From: Marchantia polymorpha subsp. ruderalis
Lineage: Eukaryota; Streptophyta; Marchantiopsida; Marchantiales; Marchantiaceae
Assembly (NCBI GenBank): GCA_037833965.1
Contig: AP031355.1
Coordinates: forward strand, 6,535,501 to 6,599,500
DNA: 64,000 nt
Direction of reading: 5' to 3'
Position 1 is the first letter of the stretch, and each line of letters begins with the position of its first letter. The notes below the pieces were generated by a model. It was not told where the DNA came from. It searched no databases and saw only the letters and a program-made list of their open reading frames with translations. Positions 38,308 to 49,568 of the stretch are shown here, one piece after another. The position numbers and the translations under genes were made by a program.

Positions 38308-38419
38308 GCATCCTCCGAGCATCCTCCGAGTCGAGCATCCTCCGAGTGACCTCCGAGTCGAGCAGCCTCCGAGTGGCCTCCGAGTCGAGCAGCCTCCGAG
38401 TGGCCTCCGAGTCGAGCAC
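38308..38419. repeat. 27-bp tandem repeat (CCTCCGAGT-rich)
   Basis: Three full 27-bp units start at 38333, 38360 and 38387, with partial copies on both sides. Each unit contains two CCTCCGAGT half-motifs joined by GG or GA and a GAGCAG/GAGCAT spacer. It lies near the 3' end of the element. Confidence 0.85.
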
Positions 38420-38578
38420 TGCAGTATTTCTGGGAATGACAGTCGCCTGAGAATTCAAACTCTACAAAAGTCTGTTAAACGTGACACTTTTTACTCTGTG
38501 TGTTGCCTCTGTCCCTGTGGGTTCGATCTTTTTACCACCATACTGCAGTTTTAGCCTTTGGTGGGTTATTACACGTAT

Positions 38579-41500
38579 CGAGAACTAATCAATCCTACCA
38601 TGGTTTATTTAAAAAAAAAAAAGTTAGATAAGAATTACCATTTGTTAGCACAATGGTAGTATATATAGAGAGATGTAGAAGAGCATTTCAAGTTTGAAAA
38701 ATTCATGTGTAGAGACTTCTTTCATAATTAAAGAGTGAAATTTTTAGTCACATGGAGTGTCGATGTGATAATTGAAGAGTATGTTTGAGAGTGCGATTGA
38801 AACATGAGTATGAGGAAGAATCCTAGTCTTCTAGGACCATGATGATCTACAACAAAGCCATATGAGATAAACTTGAGTGAGAGTTAGCTCATAAAGATTA
38901 AATATATAAAAAGCTTCCAATTTAAAAGTAAAAAGTCATATTGTCTTGATCCTTCAGTACATCAACATAGTTGATGAATGATTAAAGTACAATCTTTCGA
39001 TCTAGTCTTGCTTTCTTATTTTGCCTTTTTGTGTCTTGTGTTGAACTCTCATCATGCTTGGTTGCAACTTCGCTTTTTCGTCTTAGCCAAATCTTGCCTG
39101 GTCCATAACAAAGATTAGTGTTTGAATTTTTTGAGCGGTATGTAAATTATATCAAAAGCATTCGCCAGCAAAAAAAAAATATATCGCAGTTTTGAAACAA
39201 TATGCCTATCAATGTTCAAAAGAGATACACTGAAATTTTCTTGTTTTTGTATGGTTGCAAAGTGCGCATAACATTTAAAATTCACATTGTTTAACCTGAT
39301 ATTTAAAGAATATCAAAAAATTACATGACATGTCAAGTACATGATGATGCAAATATCATATGATGTAAATCACATGAAATGATTGACATCATCACAAACT
39401 TCAACCTGAGAAGATACATTCCGATACTCAATTGATGGTAGTTTTTGTAGATAATAGATGCAATAGAAGTTTTCAAAATAGATCCATTGAATAATTTGAA
39501 TTAACTGAAATCTTTACTAAAACACTGTCTATGTATGAAATTATATGTATGATGTGTATGTCTGACACCATCGCAGAGTTGAAGTGTTTGGTTTTTAATC
39601 CGTGCAAGATGAGAGAGAACTAGCTGCTTGAGATTTACGGGTCTTTACTCTAGCTCATTGAAGTACAATACCATTAGATGTATTGTAGACTCAACTAAAC
39701 TAGATGTGCAAAATAAGAAAAATAAAATATGGTAAATTATTTCATCTTGTGCTTTTATCTAGATCTATGAACTGTTCAATATTTTTGGAAACATTAAATG
39801 AGTGACATCATATGTATTCACAATGTTGTTGTTAAGGAGTAGTTGTTCATGCATACACAATACATAAGTAACAAAAGTAGCATTCTTCCAACACATTTTT
39901 ACTTGTGGAAACATCAAATATTAGAATTATTGGAAATGTCAAGATTGACTTTTGAAGAAAGAATGAAGAGAAACAGCGAAGCATTTTGTTGAACATATAT
40001 GTTAATTGTAACCACTAAAGTATCGGTTTAAACTCAAGGTAACATCATTCAAGTTAGAGTTAAGATAAGGCTTACCTAGATTAAGATTGGACATAGGGTT
40101 TCTGTTACCATGTATATATGTAGGGATTTCAGATTCAGCTCTCCTTAACACTTTGTAGGTTTTCAGTAAAGATCTCTTGTGTATGTGCACGGAGCCTCAA
40201 AGTTTCAAACCATCTAACTTTCTTATCAACGTTGTGTATGCATTTTATTTTGACATTTTCATTTTGTGTTTGTGCATTCTTGTGTTTTGTCCAGAAGTCT
40301 TTACAACGAAGAACCGATTGTTGCCGTCAAGAACCCAACGGCAAGCGGGACTAATGGTTGGAAAGGGTTAAAACACTGACATGAAAAAAGTTGCCATCCC
40401 CATCACGAATCCAACCTCCAACGGAATAAAAACCCTTGCCGCTGCCACTGAAAAATTTATTCGCTATCTAAAAAGTCCTAGCCGTCATATTTGTGAAACC
40501 CTAAATTCTTAACTTCTAGTTATTTAAGAAACTTGACGTCGCCAAGAGGATTTAATTGCAAGAACTCTCTATGTCAAACACATGTTTCAAATAAATCTTT
40601 TCTCTTCGAACTTGGTCTAACGAAACTTGGAAGCAACTTCAAAATCTTGAGAGTTACACATGAGTGGGGAAAAAATGCATTTGCTTCAATGTCACAAGGT
40701 AAAGCTTCAATGATTCAGCGGAAGGAGATGACAAACACTAAATCTTGCAGAACAAGTTATGAAATTGTTAGTTTCATTGGATGTGGAGACTATTTTCTTT
40801 GAAGAGATAAACGAAGGGGAAACAAAAGTCTACGAGCTTGGGATTAACGTTAAAGCCCAAATCTTCCATTTGCAACAATGATGATTGGAGTCATCTTTAG
40901 GAGCAAGCCATTAGAGCATAGTCACTAGACTATATAACATTTGATTTTGAAGCAGATAGGAGATTATGACGATTGCACTCTATTGTTTGAGGTTCTTGAT
41001 AAACGGTTTGATTGAAATGAGTTTGTAATGAGTTCAAAAATTTAACTTTTAAATATTAAATATCTCAAAACTCATTTCGACGATGTTTGATTGAATTAAG
41101 ATATTTAATATTTAGCAGTTAAATTTTTGAACACATAAATATTCAAGATATAATATTTTTTGGAATCAGTAAAGTTGATTCAGAATTTTATGATGAATTA
41201 TATTTTAATTTTTTAATTATTTTTTTTATCAAAACTTTAAGTTTGTCAAAAATAAATTTATTTGTACTCAAATTTATTTCCCATGTTACCGATGGCGGCT
41301 TTAGCTCAAATAAGACCGAGTGTCTACGACGATGTGACTCCCAACAATCAGAGTGCACTCCTGAGATATTCAATAACCAAGCGACAGCAATCCTAATCGT
41401 CACCACTTGTCACTTATATTACAAAAATCTGAAAAACTATTATTATGGTTAGGTCGGAGTGGAATGTGAGGCTTTGAGTACCTCTGCAAATAAGGTCCAT

Positions 41501-41875
41501 GAAGTCACAAACCACAAACCGTTCAGCTTAGGTTTGCAATTCTCTACCTTTTGTTTAGATCGATGGTTTGAATGACGATGACTTCGTGGCGAATTTGTTT
41601 AAGATATCCATGCATAGATCAGAATCTACAGTTAAAGTACAACATTACAAGCTTGTATAACTTGGGTTTAAAGATGGCGACTCTTGGGTATACTTTGAAC
41701 TTCAGTATGGCTTTGTCATCGACCGAAAATATGAGAAGTAAGAATCTGTAGCATCTCTAATACTCATTCAGTGTTGTCAGGTAGGGGTAGTAAAACTTCT
41801 GACGCAATGATAGAACGACAAAAACGACATTCGTTGGCAAGTACGAAAGGACATTGAAGAGAGAAGTTGGTGATG
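38579..41875. other. AT-rich repeat-derived DNA without genes
   Basis: No supported coding region. The segment from about 39987 (TGTTGAACATATATG) to about 40290 looks like a solo Copia-type LTR: TGTTG start, TATATATG in the middle and an AGTAAAGATCTC poly(A)-signal-like motif. I could not find a convincing end or target duplication. Poly(A) and poly(T) runs are frequent (38609-38622, 39170-39180). Confidence 0.35.
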
Positions 41876-42519
41876 CTGCTTTCTTCTGTGATGACCATCG
41901 TTTCAGTAGACCTCTACGATAACATCAAATCAGACCGCCAAGAATGATCCAGATCAGGATTATGATCTGTGTCCAGCTTAATCCGGAAGTTTGAACCAGT
42001 GTATGGACATTCAAATCAAAATCTACTGCAAGAATGACAGTTATAATTGTTCGTTCCAGACAGAAAACCCTCACTTCCTTCTACTTCTGATATTGCTCAC
42101 GTCTTTCAAACATTATCAATGCCCATCCAAGACTCGTTTTACGGCTCCTTTTCCTTTGCTCATAACAGTTGGGACTCAATCTGGCAGAATAATACATAAT
42201 CTACCGTTTCGAAAGAACGCGTACACTGAACTTACTAGTGCACACACGAATGCAGCTCACACTTCGAGAATTCAGTCGTCACATTTGCACATTTATGTCC
42301 ATTTTATCCTTCTATACGAAATAAGGAATCATTGCCCTGGTGAAGGGCTCGTATCATATATGTATGGTGAATTACAATTCTGAAGAGAGGACCGTATCCA
42401 TCGTAACAGGTAGGTCTATGCCATAGAAAGGTCTGAGGATGAAAAACCTCAAATTTTATCCATCCGTGTCCACCAGGTATTACCCGACCTGTTTCTGACC
42501 GTGGGCTTCCACGTACAGA

Positions 42520-43141
42520 TCCTGCAATTTACAAAGTGCACGAAACGTTTTAGGCATGAACGTCACAATTTTTTTGGTAGTACGTGACAAAAATCTTTGA
42601 TAGGAATTTGACTGAAGCAGGAAAACATCAAAGTTCATCGGTATCGAATGATTTACGAAATGTGTTCAACTCAATCAGAGACATCGCGTGAGACGTGACA
42701 TGAACAGTGCATACTGCGGAGCTCTTCGTCGGGAATTAGAGCTTTCAGAAACTTACACTGAAGAAGGTAGCCCTTGACCACATTGTTGACGAGGACTGCG
42801 ACTGTGCCAACCGCCGTCTCGACGATGTGAACCGTCCCATTGACGGGCACCAGAACGTTGACGGTGCACAGGACCCCGTCGATCACAGCGGAGATCTTCC
42901 AGGTCAGGCCGAGCAGGCTGGAGACGAGGCCCGTTATGGTGTACAGCACGGACTGGACGGTGTGCGCAACGACGGTGATGAGACCCAGCGACCCGAGCTG
43001 CAGGCCAGGGATGAGCACGATGTCGACCTTGACGTCGAAATCGCAGTCATTGATGAGGCTGGAGGAGTATCCGGTGGCTGCGACGAAGGTGGCTGCAGCA
43101 AGCAGCGAGACAGCGATAGCGATGAAGTGAGCGGTCCTCAT
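42520..43141 (-). CDS. small secreted hydrophobic protein, copy A
   Basis: Exon 1 is 43141-42757 and the intron 42756-42522 (donor GTAAGT, acceptor TTGCAG). Splicing joins a final T to GA, making the stop TGA and a 128-residue protein. Residues 1-22 are a signal peptide (MRTAHFIAIAVSLLAAATFV...). The mature part is Val/Leu/Ile-rich with few charges, two cysteines (33 and 92) that could form one disulfide, and one N-glycosylation site (NGT at 101). Residue 109 is Glu, where copies B and C have Gln. No homology to a known family is recognised. The unspliced frame would run on to 156 residues and add a third Cys. A TATA box lies 119 bases upstream of the ATG. Coding DNA is GC-richer than its flanks. 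Confidence 0.75.
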
Positions 43142-43259
43142 TTTGATCGAAGAGATGGAAGTGGTGGACAGGCACTGTGAGTGAACAGGAGGCTGCTGTA
43201 GTGCTGAGTACTTGAACTGGGTACAGAGAGAGTGTGGTTGTTGCAGAATAGGAGGTGGT

Positions 43260-43266
43260 TTATATA
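43260..43266 (-). promoter_or_regulatory. TATA box of secreted-protein copy A
   Basis: TATATAA on the minus strand within CCTATATAAACC. The same motif in the same context lies upstream of copies B and C. Confidence 0.75.
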
Positions 43267-44194
43267 GGCCCCGGGTGCTTAATTTCGAGGTGAGGTCAAT
43301 TTATCTCCCACAAACTGCAAAGATTGAACATTTTTTGAGGGAGCAAACTTACTGAAAAATATGACATTGTTACTCGAGTAGAGACTAGTTTGGCTGCGCA
43401 GCCGCATTAGCAAAGGGCACCTATGCCCAAGTCAAAGTTCACCACTTCATCATATGAGTTTTCTCCAAGACGTTACTCACAAGTTGATGAGTATTCCAGA
43501 TAGAAAACATTTTATCTCAGATTACATATCCACAAGAACAACTAGAAAGTTTAGACCGTTTCAAAGGATTCCTGGTTTGAGTAAGTTCGCTGGTCGATTT
43601 CAGTGAAACTTGTATGGGGTTTATGAGCTCCTTAGTAGAGGTCTAGTCTCCACTTGGACGAGAATGAACGTGAATTTCTCGTGGTTGAGCGTAGAAAGGT
43701 TGAAGTGAAACGCATTCTTATGGCAAAGCTGGCAGGGGTTACAGTCGGCTTTTTCTTTTCTGTCTAGGCAGCCGATAGGCAGGAATTCAAGCAGAAGCTT
43801 CGTGTGTTTCATCAAGTCAATAAAGTTTCATTGACTTGCTGTTGTATATAGTAGGTTCAAGCTACAGTTTCAAAGTTCGGCGTGGATTACATCAAAGCAT
43901 CAATGGTTTACTTCGATTTCTCAAATCAGAATTTGTCCGTTGCATTCACGATCTCAAGGCTCTAGAATAAACTTAAGAATACTTTTTGCGGTTTGCAAGA
44001 TAGTTGTCTGAATCTTTTCCTTATATTTCATTGTAAACTGATTTGAGGTTGAAATCCAGCTTAATAATATGCAGGTAGTGACAATATACGAGTCCATCTA
44101 GATAAGGTATGCTGTCGTGAAACAATTAGAAGTCAAAGCCTACGTAGGGCTTGTAATCTGACCACGCGAAACCATCGTCAACTTGTCAACTTGT

Positions 44195-44249
44195 AACTTC
44201 TATTGAAGCTCATGTTCAACGAAGTTGAACATGAGCTTCAATAGAAGTT
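44195..44249. repeat. perfect 26-bp inverted repeat with 3-base loop
   Basis: The arm 44195-44220 is exactly complementary to 44224-44249, with GAA between. The right arm matches the homologous sequence of unit B (about 53259-53284) loosely, while the left arm has no counterpart there. Confidence 0.95.
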
Positions 44250-44290
44250 AAGATTTGTAGAATTCATTTTCCAGGTTGATAAGTACTTGC

Positions 44291-44318
44291 AAATAAACTG
44301 ATTTATATCAGTTTATTT
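44291..44318. repeat. perfect 12-bp inverted repeat with 4-base loop
   Basis: Arms AAATAAACTGAT (44291-44302) and ATCAGTTTATTT (44307-44318) flank TTAT. It is absent at the matching positions of units B and C. Confidence 0.85.
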
Positions 44319-47300
44319 TGCTCGCTCAGAGATTTCGTCTGTGGCATTGAAAACATGGTATAACTTTAGGTAAACTGTTGATATATATATCTCTATGGTG
44401 GTCGTCCATATTGATCTTAATGATCGTATACTCAATTCTTAAAATACTGCATTTTCTTCTCAATTAAATCATGATTCGAATTCCATATTGCAGACGTTAT
44501 TACACTTCTAAGTGAAACTCATACTGATTGATTCAAACAACAAGACAACATTTTGAAATTGAACATCTGTCACTAACCATCAAGAGGGATTGACGAACGC
44601 CAAAATGATATATTTAGAGCCTGAAATACTGGGCTATGTCTGTAATACAAGGCACCTTCCTGACAAATGAAAATGACTGTATCGTCAATTATTGATTGAA
44701 GCTACCGTCTGATAGCTTAACTGAAGAAGTCTTAGGTGCTGGTTTCCGCTTCAGGTAGGGAAGTGGTGCTGCACTTGTGGTCATAGGCTCTGTAACCAAA
44801 GGCCAAGTTCTCGTAAGTAGATAAACTGCCTTATCTGCTCTCATCAAATCGTGACAAACCCGTATATCGAGGTTTGCCAAACACAAATGCGATCTGAAAG
44901 TTGCCATGATGTAAAAACCGTACCAGTGTAAGTATACCTGGGGCGATAAATACAGCAGAATGCTGCGTGCAAATAAAGTGAGCAGAAAGGAAGGATAAGC
45001 TAGGGGAACTCATAGAAGAACATTCTTGTTTGGGGATGGAATGGAGAAGCCTCTTGTTTTACCGTCAGATTCAATTGACCGTGCTCGCTTTAGTCAATCC
45101 TGTCGATTGCATGATCGGTGCTTTCAACAAGAGATTTCTATCTATTTGTCATATGATGTCTGTGCGTTTGACCCGATTCACTTTCGACATCTGCAGCTAG
45201 AGAATAGACGATGTATTTCATCAAGAAAATAAAGATAGCTAAAAATTACCATTTTAGACAAGTAAAAACCTCTTTGCTACGACATCTGAACACTTGACAG
45301 TAGGCTGTTTACGACATTTGGGTCCAGCTGTTGGAATGAGGCAACATTACAACGATATTAAAGTGTAAGTGAAACACAAGTTCCTGAAGACTATGTGACC
45401 ACAACGACAGTGTTTATAACTGTGAACGTTTCTTATATTGCACTGGTCACTTGCCACGAGGATCATTGAGGTCATCAGGTATCTATGAACCGTACCAGAT
45501 TTAAGGATTTACGCATGTTCATCCGTGTCGAAGATAAATAGAGATTCTTTTTCTTCTTCTTCGCTCCTACTGAGTATGGGGAATCTAGATACACCCTTAG
45601 ACTTCGACGTCGCAGTTCTTCTCACCCGTCACTTTTTCTATTGTGAGCTTCTCTGTGATCGAGCTTAATCATTACATTTCACTAGCCGCCAGACTTGTGT
45701 CAGACCCAACGCTATGCACCAATCTAAGAACGCAACGTTGTCAGAGGTGCCCCGATGTTTCACAACGAGTTTCACTCCTCATTTATAGTAGTAACTCAAG
45801 AAAGAAGACAAAATTCTGAACCTCGTGGTGCTGATCCCTGTGACAACCGGCCAAAAGTCTTGACTGCACGTGAACTACTTGCTGCACTGCTTTCATTGAA
45901 TGCGAACAAAACCGCCCCTGCCAAAGCCCCTTGTGACAGTTGACTCACGAGAAGGAGTGAAGGTCACGTGACCTCAGAAAGAGAGCAAGACACGTGGTCA
46001 ATCCGTTTATGTCTTTATCGGGGAAGCAACTGAACAAATGTCAAATGCCTCATGGGGATCTGAATTCGCGGGATGAGATCAGTCACCATCAGATTGACAT
46101 CCGAGATGAGCTACGTCAATATGTAAAGATGGAGTTCTCAATTTTGTCTGTTTCTGGAAGAAAGGAAGATAGTTCTTGGACGTCAAGTTGTAAATATGAT
46201 GATTGTCTGTAAAAGACTGAAACTATACTGGCCGTGAATGTTTGAATTACTATGGGTGATTTGAATCTTAAGAGTTCAAGTTTTAAAACCAAAATTGGCA
46301 CTAGCACTGTACTTCACACAGCATGGACTACAAAGATAAGCAATGAGTTCGTTAATGATAGTCTTCTGTCTTCCGTTAAGTCAACCGTAACTGCAAGTCT
46401 TCATGTCTAACCTTCTGAAACTTTGTCAGTCCCCTTCATCATTGCCCGCTGACTCTTTGAAACGTGGTTGCACCAGGTGACGGGTGAGAAGCGTCATAGT
46501 TGTCCCATTCCACAGCAGCACCAGACACATGAAAGTTCTCATGGTTGAATGCTAATGAGAATCACGTGGATCATGTACGTGCTCAACTATAAGCAACGTC
46601 GTTCGATTTATCTTGTCACGTTATAGATAACCTTATCTGCAAAAATATGTTGTACTCCTGTGGCAATGTTTTTCCTCGGCTTATATGTTCTTTGCAAAAA
46701 TCTGGGTGAAGTCCCTACTAAACAGTCGAGTGGGGTGATCTTGCAGACCCGAATCTCAGAAGTTTTTGACCCTGCTTGCACTCCACGCAATGGCATCAGC
46801 AGCCTTCCGCATAGAGCCAAATATCTGGAAATGTACGGTCATCATTTGTCACTTGTGTCTTTTCATGTAATAATATTCCTATACGATGCAAGGATCGGTA
46901 TCACTTGATTTCTGGATATAATTGCCTGATCAAGTTGCAAAGTACGTGCATGCTTCTTGTTCTAAATTCCATGGTTGCTTCTCTGCCTATCTGGCTTTTG
47001 TCTTCCATGTGAATATACGCCCGTTCACGTAGGCCACATATGCTCCTGATCATGCACACTGTAGACGTGCTTCAGGAGGGTAATCGGGGAAATTAAACTT
47101 TGATTGAACTGATTTCTCAGGCGAAATTAACTTAGTACTGCCAAACAAAATGTATATTCGAAATTTTCAAAGTATCGAGTCACCTATAAAAAAGTTCATG
47201 GGAATTGGATAAATACTGATAGTGCAAGATAGCAAATCCAATTGTTTGAGAAGAATGTACTCAATTTTTCTCTTTTCCTGTAATTAGCATTCACAAACTG

Positions 47301-47508
47301 TCATTGCTGCAGTTGGCTGTCTTTCAATCTTCATATCCGTCTCCCTGATACATTAGGCAATCCATGCTGTTGACACTGGATTATTCTATTGACCTCCATC
47401 GATCGTCATGACAGCTAAAATGATCTTATGTATAGGAATGGTCGACTGAATTTGTTGTGACGATGTGCAAGTGGAACGAATGCTTCAACTTTACGTCATC
47501 CCCCAAGC

Positions 47509-47535
47509 ACCGTGATCACCGTGATCACCGTGATG
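47509..47535. repeat. 9-bp tandem repeat, three copies
   Basis: ACCGTGATC is repeated three times, the last copy ending in G. The matching part of unit C (near 63570) has no such repeat. Confidence 0.85.
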
Positions 47536-48179
47536 TTCTGATTATAATCGAACCAACAGACAATGTCTCTCAAAAGAAGGTAAATTAGACATCAATACAG
47601 AGAATACAATTTAGTGATTTAGATATGATGCCATTCAAGGTAAGTACATTGTGTAATATCCAGTAAAATGTATCTGGACCTATGTAGCAAAAGATCTAAA
47701 GCCAAGCAAGGATTACGAATATGTTGAATGAAATATGAGCAGATTCTCGATCTGATGCAGAGGCAAGAAAGTGAAGACAACCGTGTCCTCAGACATCATA
47801 ACCAACCAGAGGACTCCCAGATGTGTGCCACTTCAAAGTTCCTTGACCCTACTTATGGTCTATCTCTACACGTCGAGCTTATAGATCTTCAATCTCGCCA
47901 GAAGCATAGCATCAATCCACATACACGAAGTATTGGCCTTCGTCAAAATGTGGATGTTTCTAGGCTTGTAACGTGCAGGAGCGGATATTATTTTACAAGT
48001 CAACTGTTATTGCCTTGAGGAGATTTTTTATAAAGCAAACTGACCTTAGTTGCCTCTATCTATAGAACAGTGACATGTAGCTGCAACGCATAGATTGACT
48101 CTTCGCAGCAAAGACCGTCCACTAGACAACCTATGGTACTGACAACTGCAACTAGTCCAGTGATTCTGCGTTCCCAAAA

Positions 48180-49209
48180 CTATTTTACCTTCTTAATTAT
48201 TTCGAGGAAGAATGCACATTTGAGTTCCCAGTGCTCATCAATCATTCGGAACATTACACTCACTTTATTCTCCCGCAGCATTCCTGCAAGCTTATCGTGA
48301 CACGCACAATTGACTACATAATATCTTCTGGAATTTCGTAACCAGATGATGAATCGATGCCCTTCGTTCACCATACGGTATGGTCCACACCTGATTCCAT
48401 TGGCAAAGTATTCCACAAACTGCAAGTTGTAGGAAAGAAGAGTTTTGAGTCGACGTTAACGTGGCATGCTTGAACTAAGACATGCAATACTAGCTCCTCA
48501 TCAATCATTGCTTGTGTTTGTCATTAGCATCAAGGTATTACTTAGACAGCTGCACTCATTTGTCAGGTGGGCTTTGTTTTATACGGGAACGGGGTATGTC
48601 CACACTTGTAAGAAAAGTCAACGCTACTTAGTGGTAGCTATTAAGAGCAATGTATGTGCCAGTTGGAATCTTATCTTGGATAAACTGATTCGCCAGAATG
48701 GATATAGTCAAGGGCTCTGCATTCGACTTCTTACTGCAGAAGATCAGCAGCTCGTCCAGTCCACGTACTGTTCCACAACTCACCAAGTCTTGTTCGTTCT
48801 TGCTTGCATGACCATGCAAAATAGTGCATCGTTCTGGATGTAGGATCGATCGTTGCTTTTGACTCCTTCGCGACACAGAATCATTTTAAGGATAGAATGA
48901 TGCTCAGTCAAGGGGAGTGAGCATGCCCCTGGTCATAGGATTGTCAAAAAATATCAGTGTAGACAATGCCTGAGCACTAATATGTCCGACAAAATACCTG
49001 TCGAAATAATGGTCCCACGCTGCCATGGAATCTACACGAACCTCACGTGGATGCCACTGTGGACTTAATACGAGGTATTGGCGAATTTCCCGATGGATCA
49101 TGCGATATATGAGAGTTTCCTTATGGATCCTCGGGATATGACACTGAAATTTCGTCTTCAACCGGCTCTCACAATAACGAAGTAGGTAATATGTTTGTGT
49201 AAAGTCCAT
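48180..49209 (-). other. possible decayed minus-strand gene in unit A
   Basis: Two minus-strand frames (48425-48180 and 49209-48904) have compositions that look protein-like. The segment REIRQYLVLSPQWHPRE is kept with conservative changes in unit B (about 55320-55500), although B has a stop nearby. I recognise no family. Flanking blocks recur at 49740 and 56060. It may be a relic gene shared by the repeat units. Confidence 0.25.
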
Positions 49210-49447
49210 TCTCGCCTTTCATGGATGGAACTATCGACGAGTCAATGAACGGGGCTCAGTGCGAGACTTGCGTTGTCCAACCAGCTGAGGAATGATTAAT
49301 CCCTTTCCCGAGGATAGAATACTGTACACCAGTGGGAAACTACTTCCTTTGCTATAATATACACAGTTACCGAACTTCCTCTGCTTACGAGTTCCGCACA
49401 GTGCCTATGTCTTCAAAGTTTGGCATTTGGAACGAGTTGTCATCTGA

Positions 49448-49568
49448 GGCCCAGTAGTTTAGCAAACTCAAGATGGGACTGGAGAGGCCGGGGGCGGGGT
49501 TCCATCCTCATCGCTCGGAACCCCCTCAAAGGTCCACCGAGTTGTGGGTTCAAGTCCTACCTGGGCCA
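49448..49568 (+). ncRNA. tRNA-like folded element, unit A
   Basis: The 121-bp element has a perfect 7-bp acceptor-like stem (GGCCCAG/CTGGGCC) followed by A. A T-arm is formed by GTGGG-TTCAAGT-CCTAC, and a perfect Pol III B box (GGTTCAAGTCC) is present. The start TAGTTTAGCAAAC loosely fits an A box but leaves a D loop of only three bases. Instead of an anticodon arm it holds a strong hairpin (GGGGTTCC/GGAACCCC) and a possible AACTC/GAGTT stem. It is probably a tRNA-derived SINE or Pol III RNA rather than a working tRNA. Confidence 0.5.

Larger units (their letters stand above)
33631..38573 (+). mobile_element. unclassified 4.9-kb transposable element
   Basis: The segment begins TGTGGTAACACAC and ends GTGGGTTATTACA. 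Read inward, the ends match at 10 of 13 positions, and they also fit the TG...CA rule of retroelements. A perfect 5-bp direct repeat, CGTAT, flanks it (33626-33630 and 38574-38578), as expected for a target duplication. Both borders coincide with a change from AT-rich to GC-richer DNA. Inside are a GC-rich leader with many CCTTCGGCG-type short inverted repeats (33780-34640), one long reading frame (35016-37562), a TATA-like GGGTATAAAG at 37604-37613, and a GC-rich tandem repeat. I found no long terminal repeats, no primer-binding site and no reverse transcriptase, integrase or transposase. It could be a non-autonomous retroelement (LARD-like) or a DNA transposon. Confidence 0.55.

Noticed and set aside
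38308..38419. CRISPR-like array
   Set aside because: The 27-bp units are contiguous, without unique spacers, in a plant nuclear context. It is an ordinary tandem repeat.
39987..40290. possible solo Copia LTR
   Set aside because: The start and internal motifs are LTR-like, but no CA end with a matching target duplication could be found.
41991..42383. 130-codon plus-strand frame opposite the 3' end of secreted-protein copy A
   Set aside because: Not kept open in the homologous parts of units B and C.
49448..49568. functional tRNA gene
   Set aside because: No anticodon stem can be formed and the D loop has only three bases, so it is listed as a tRNA-like element instead.
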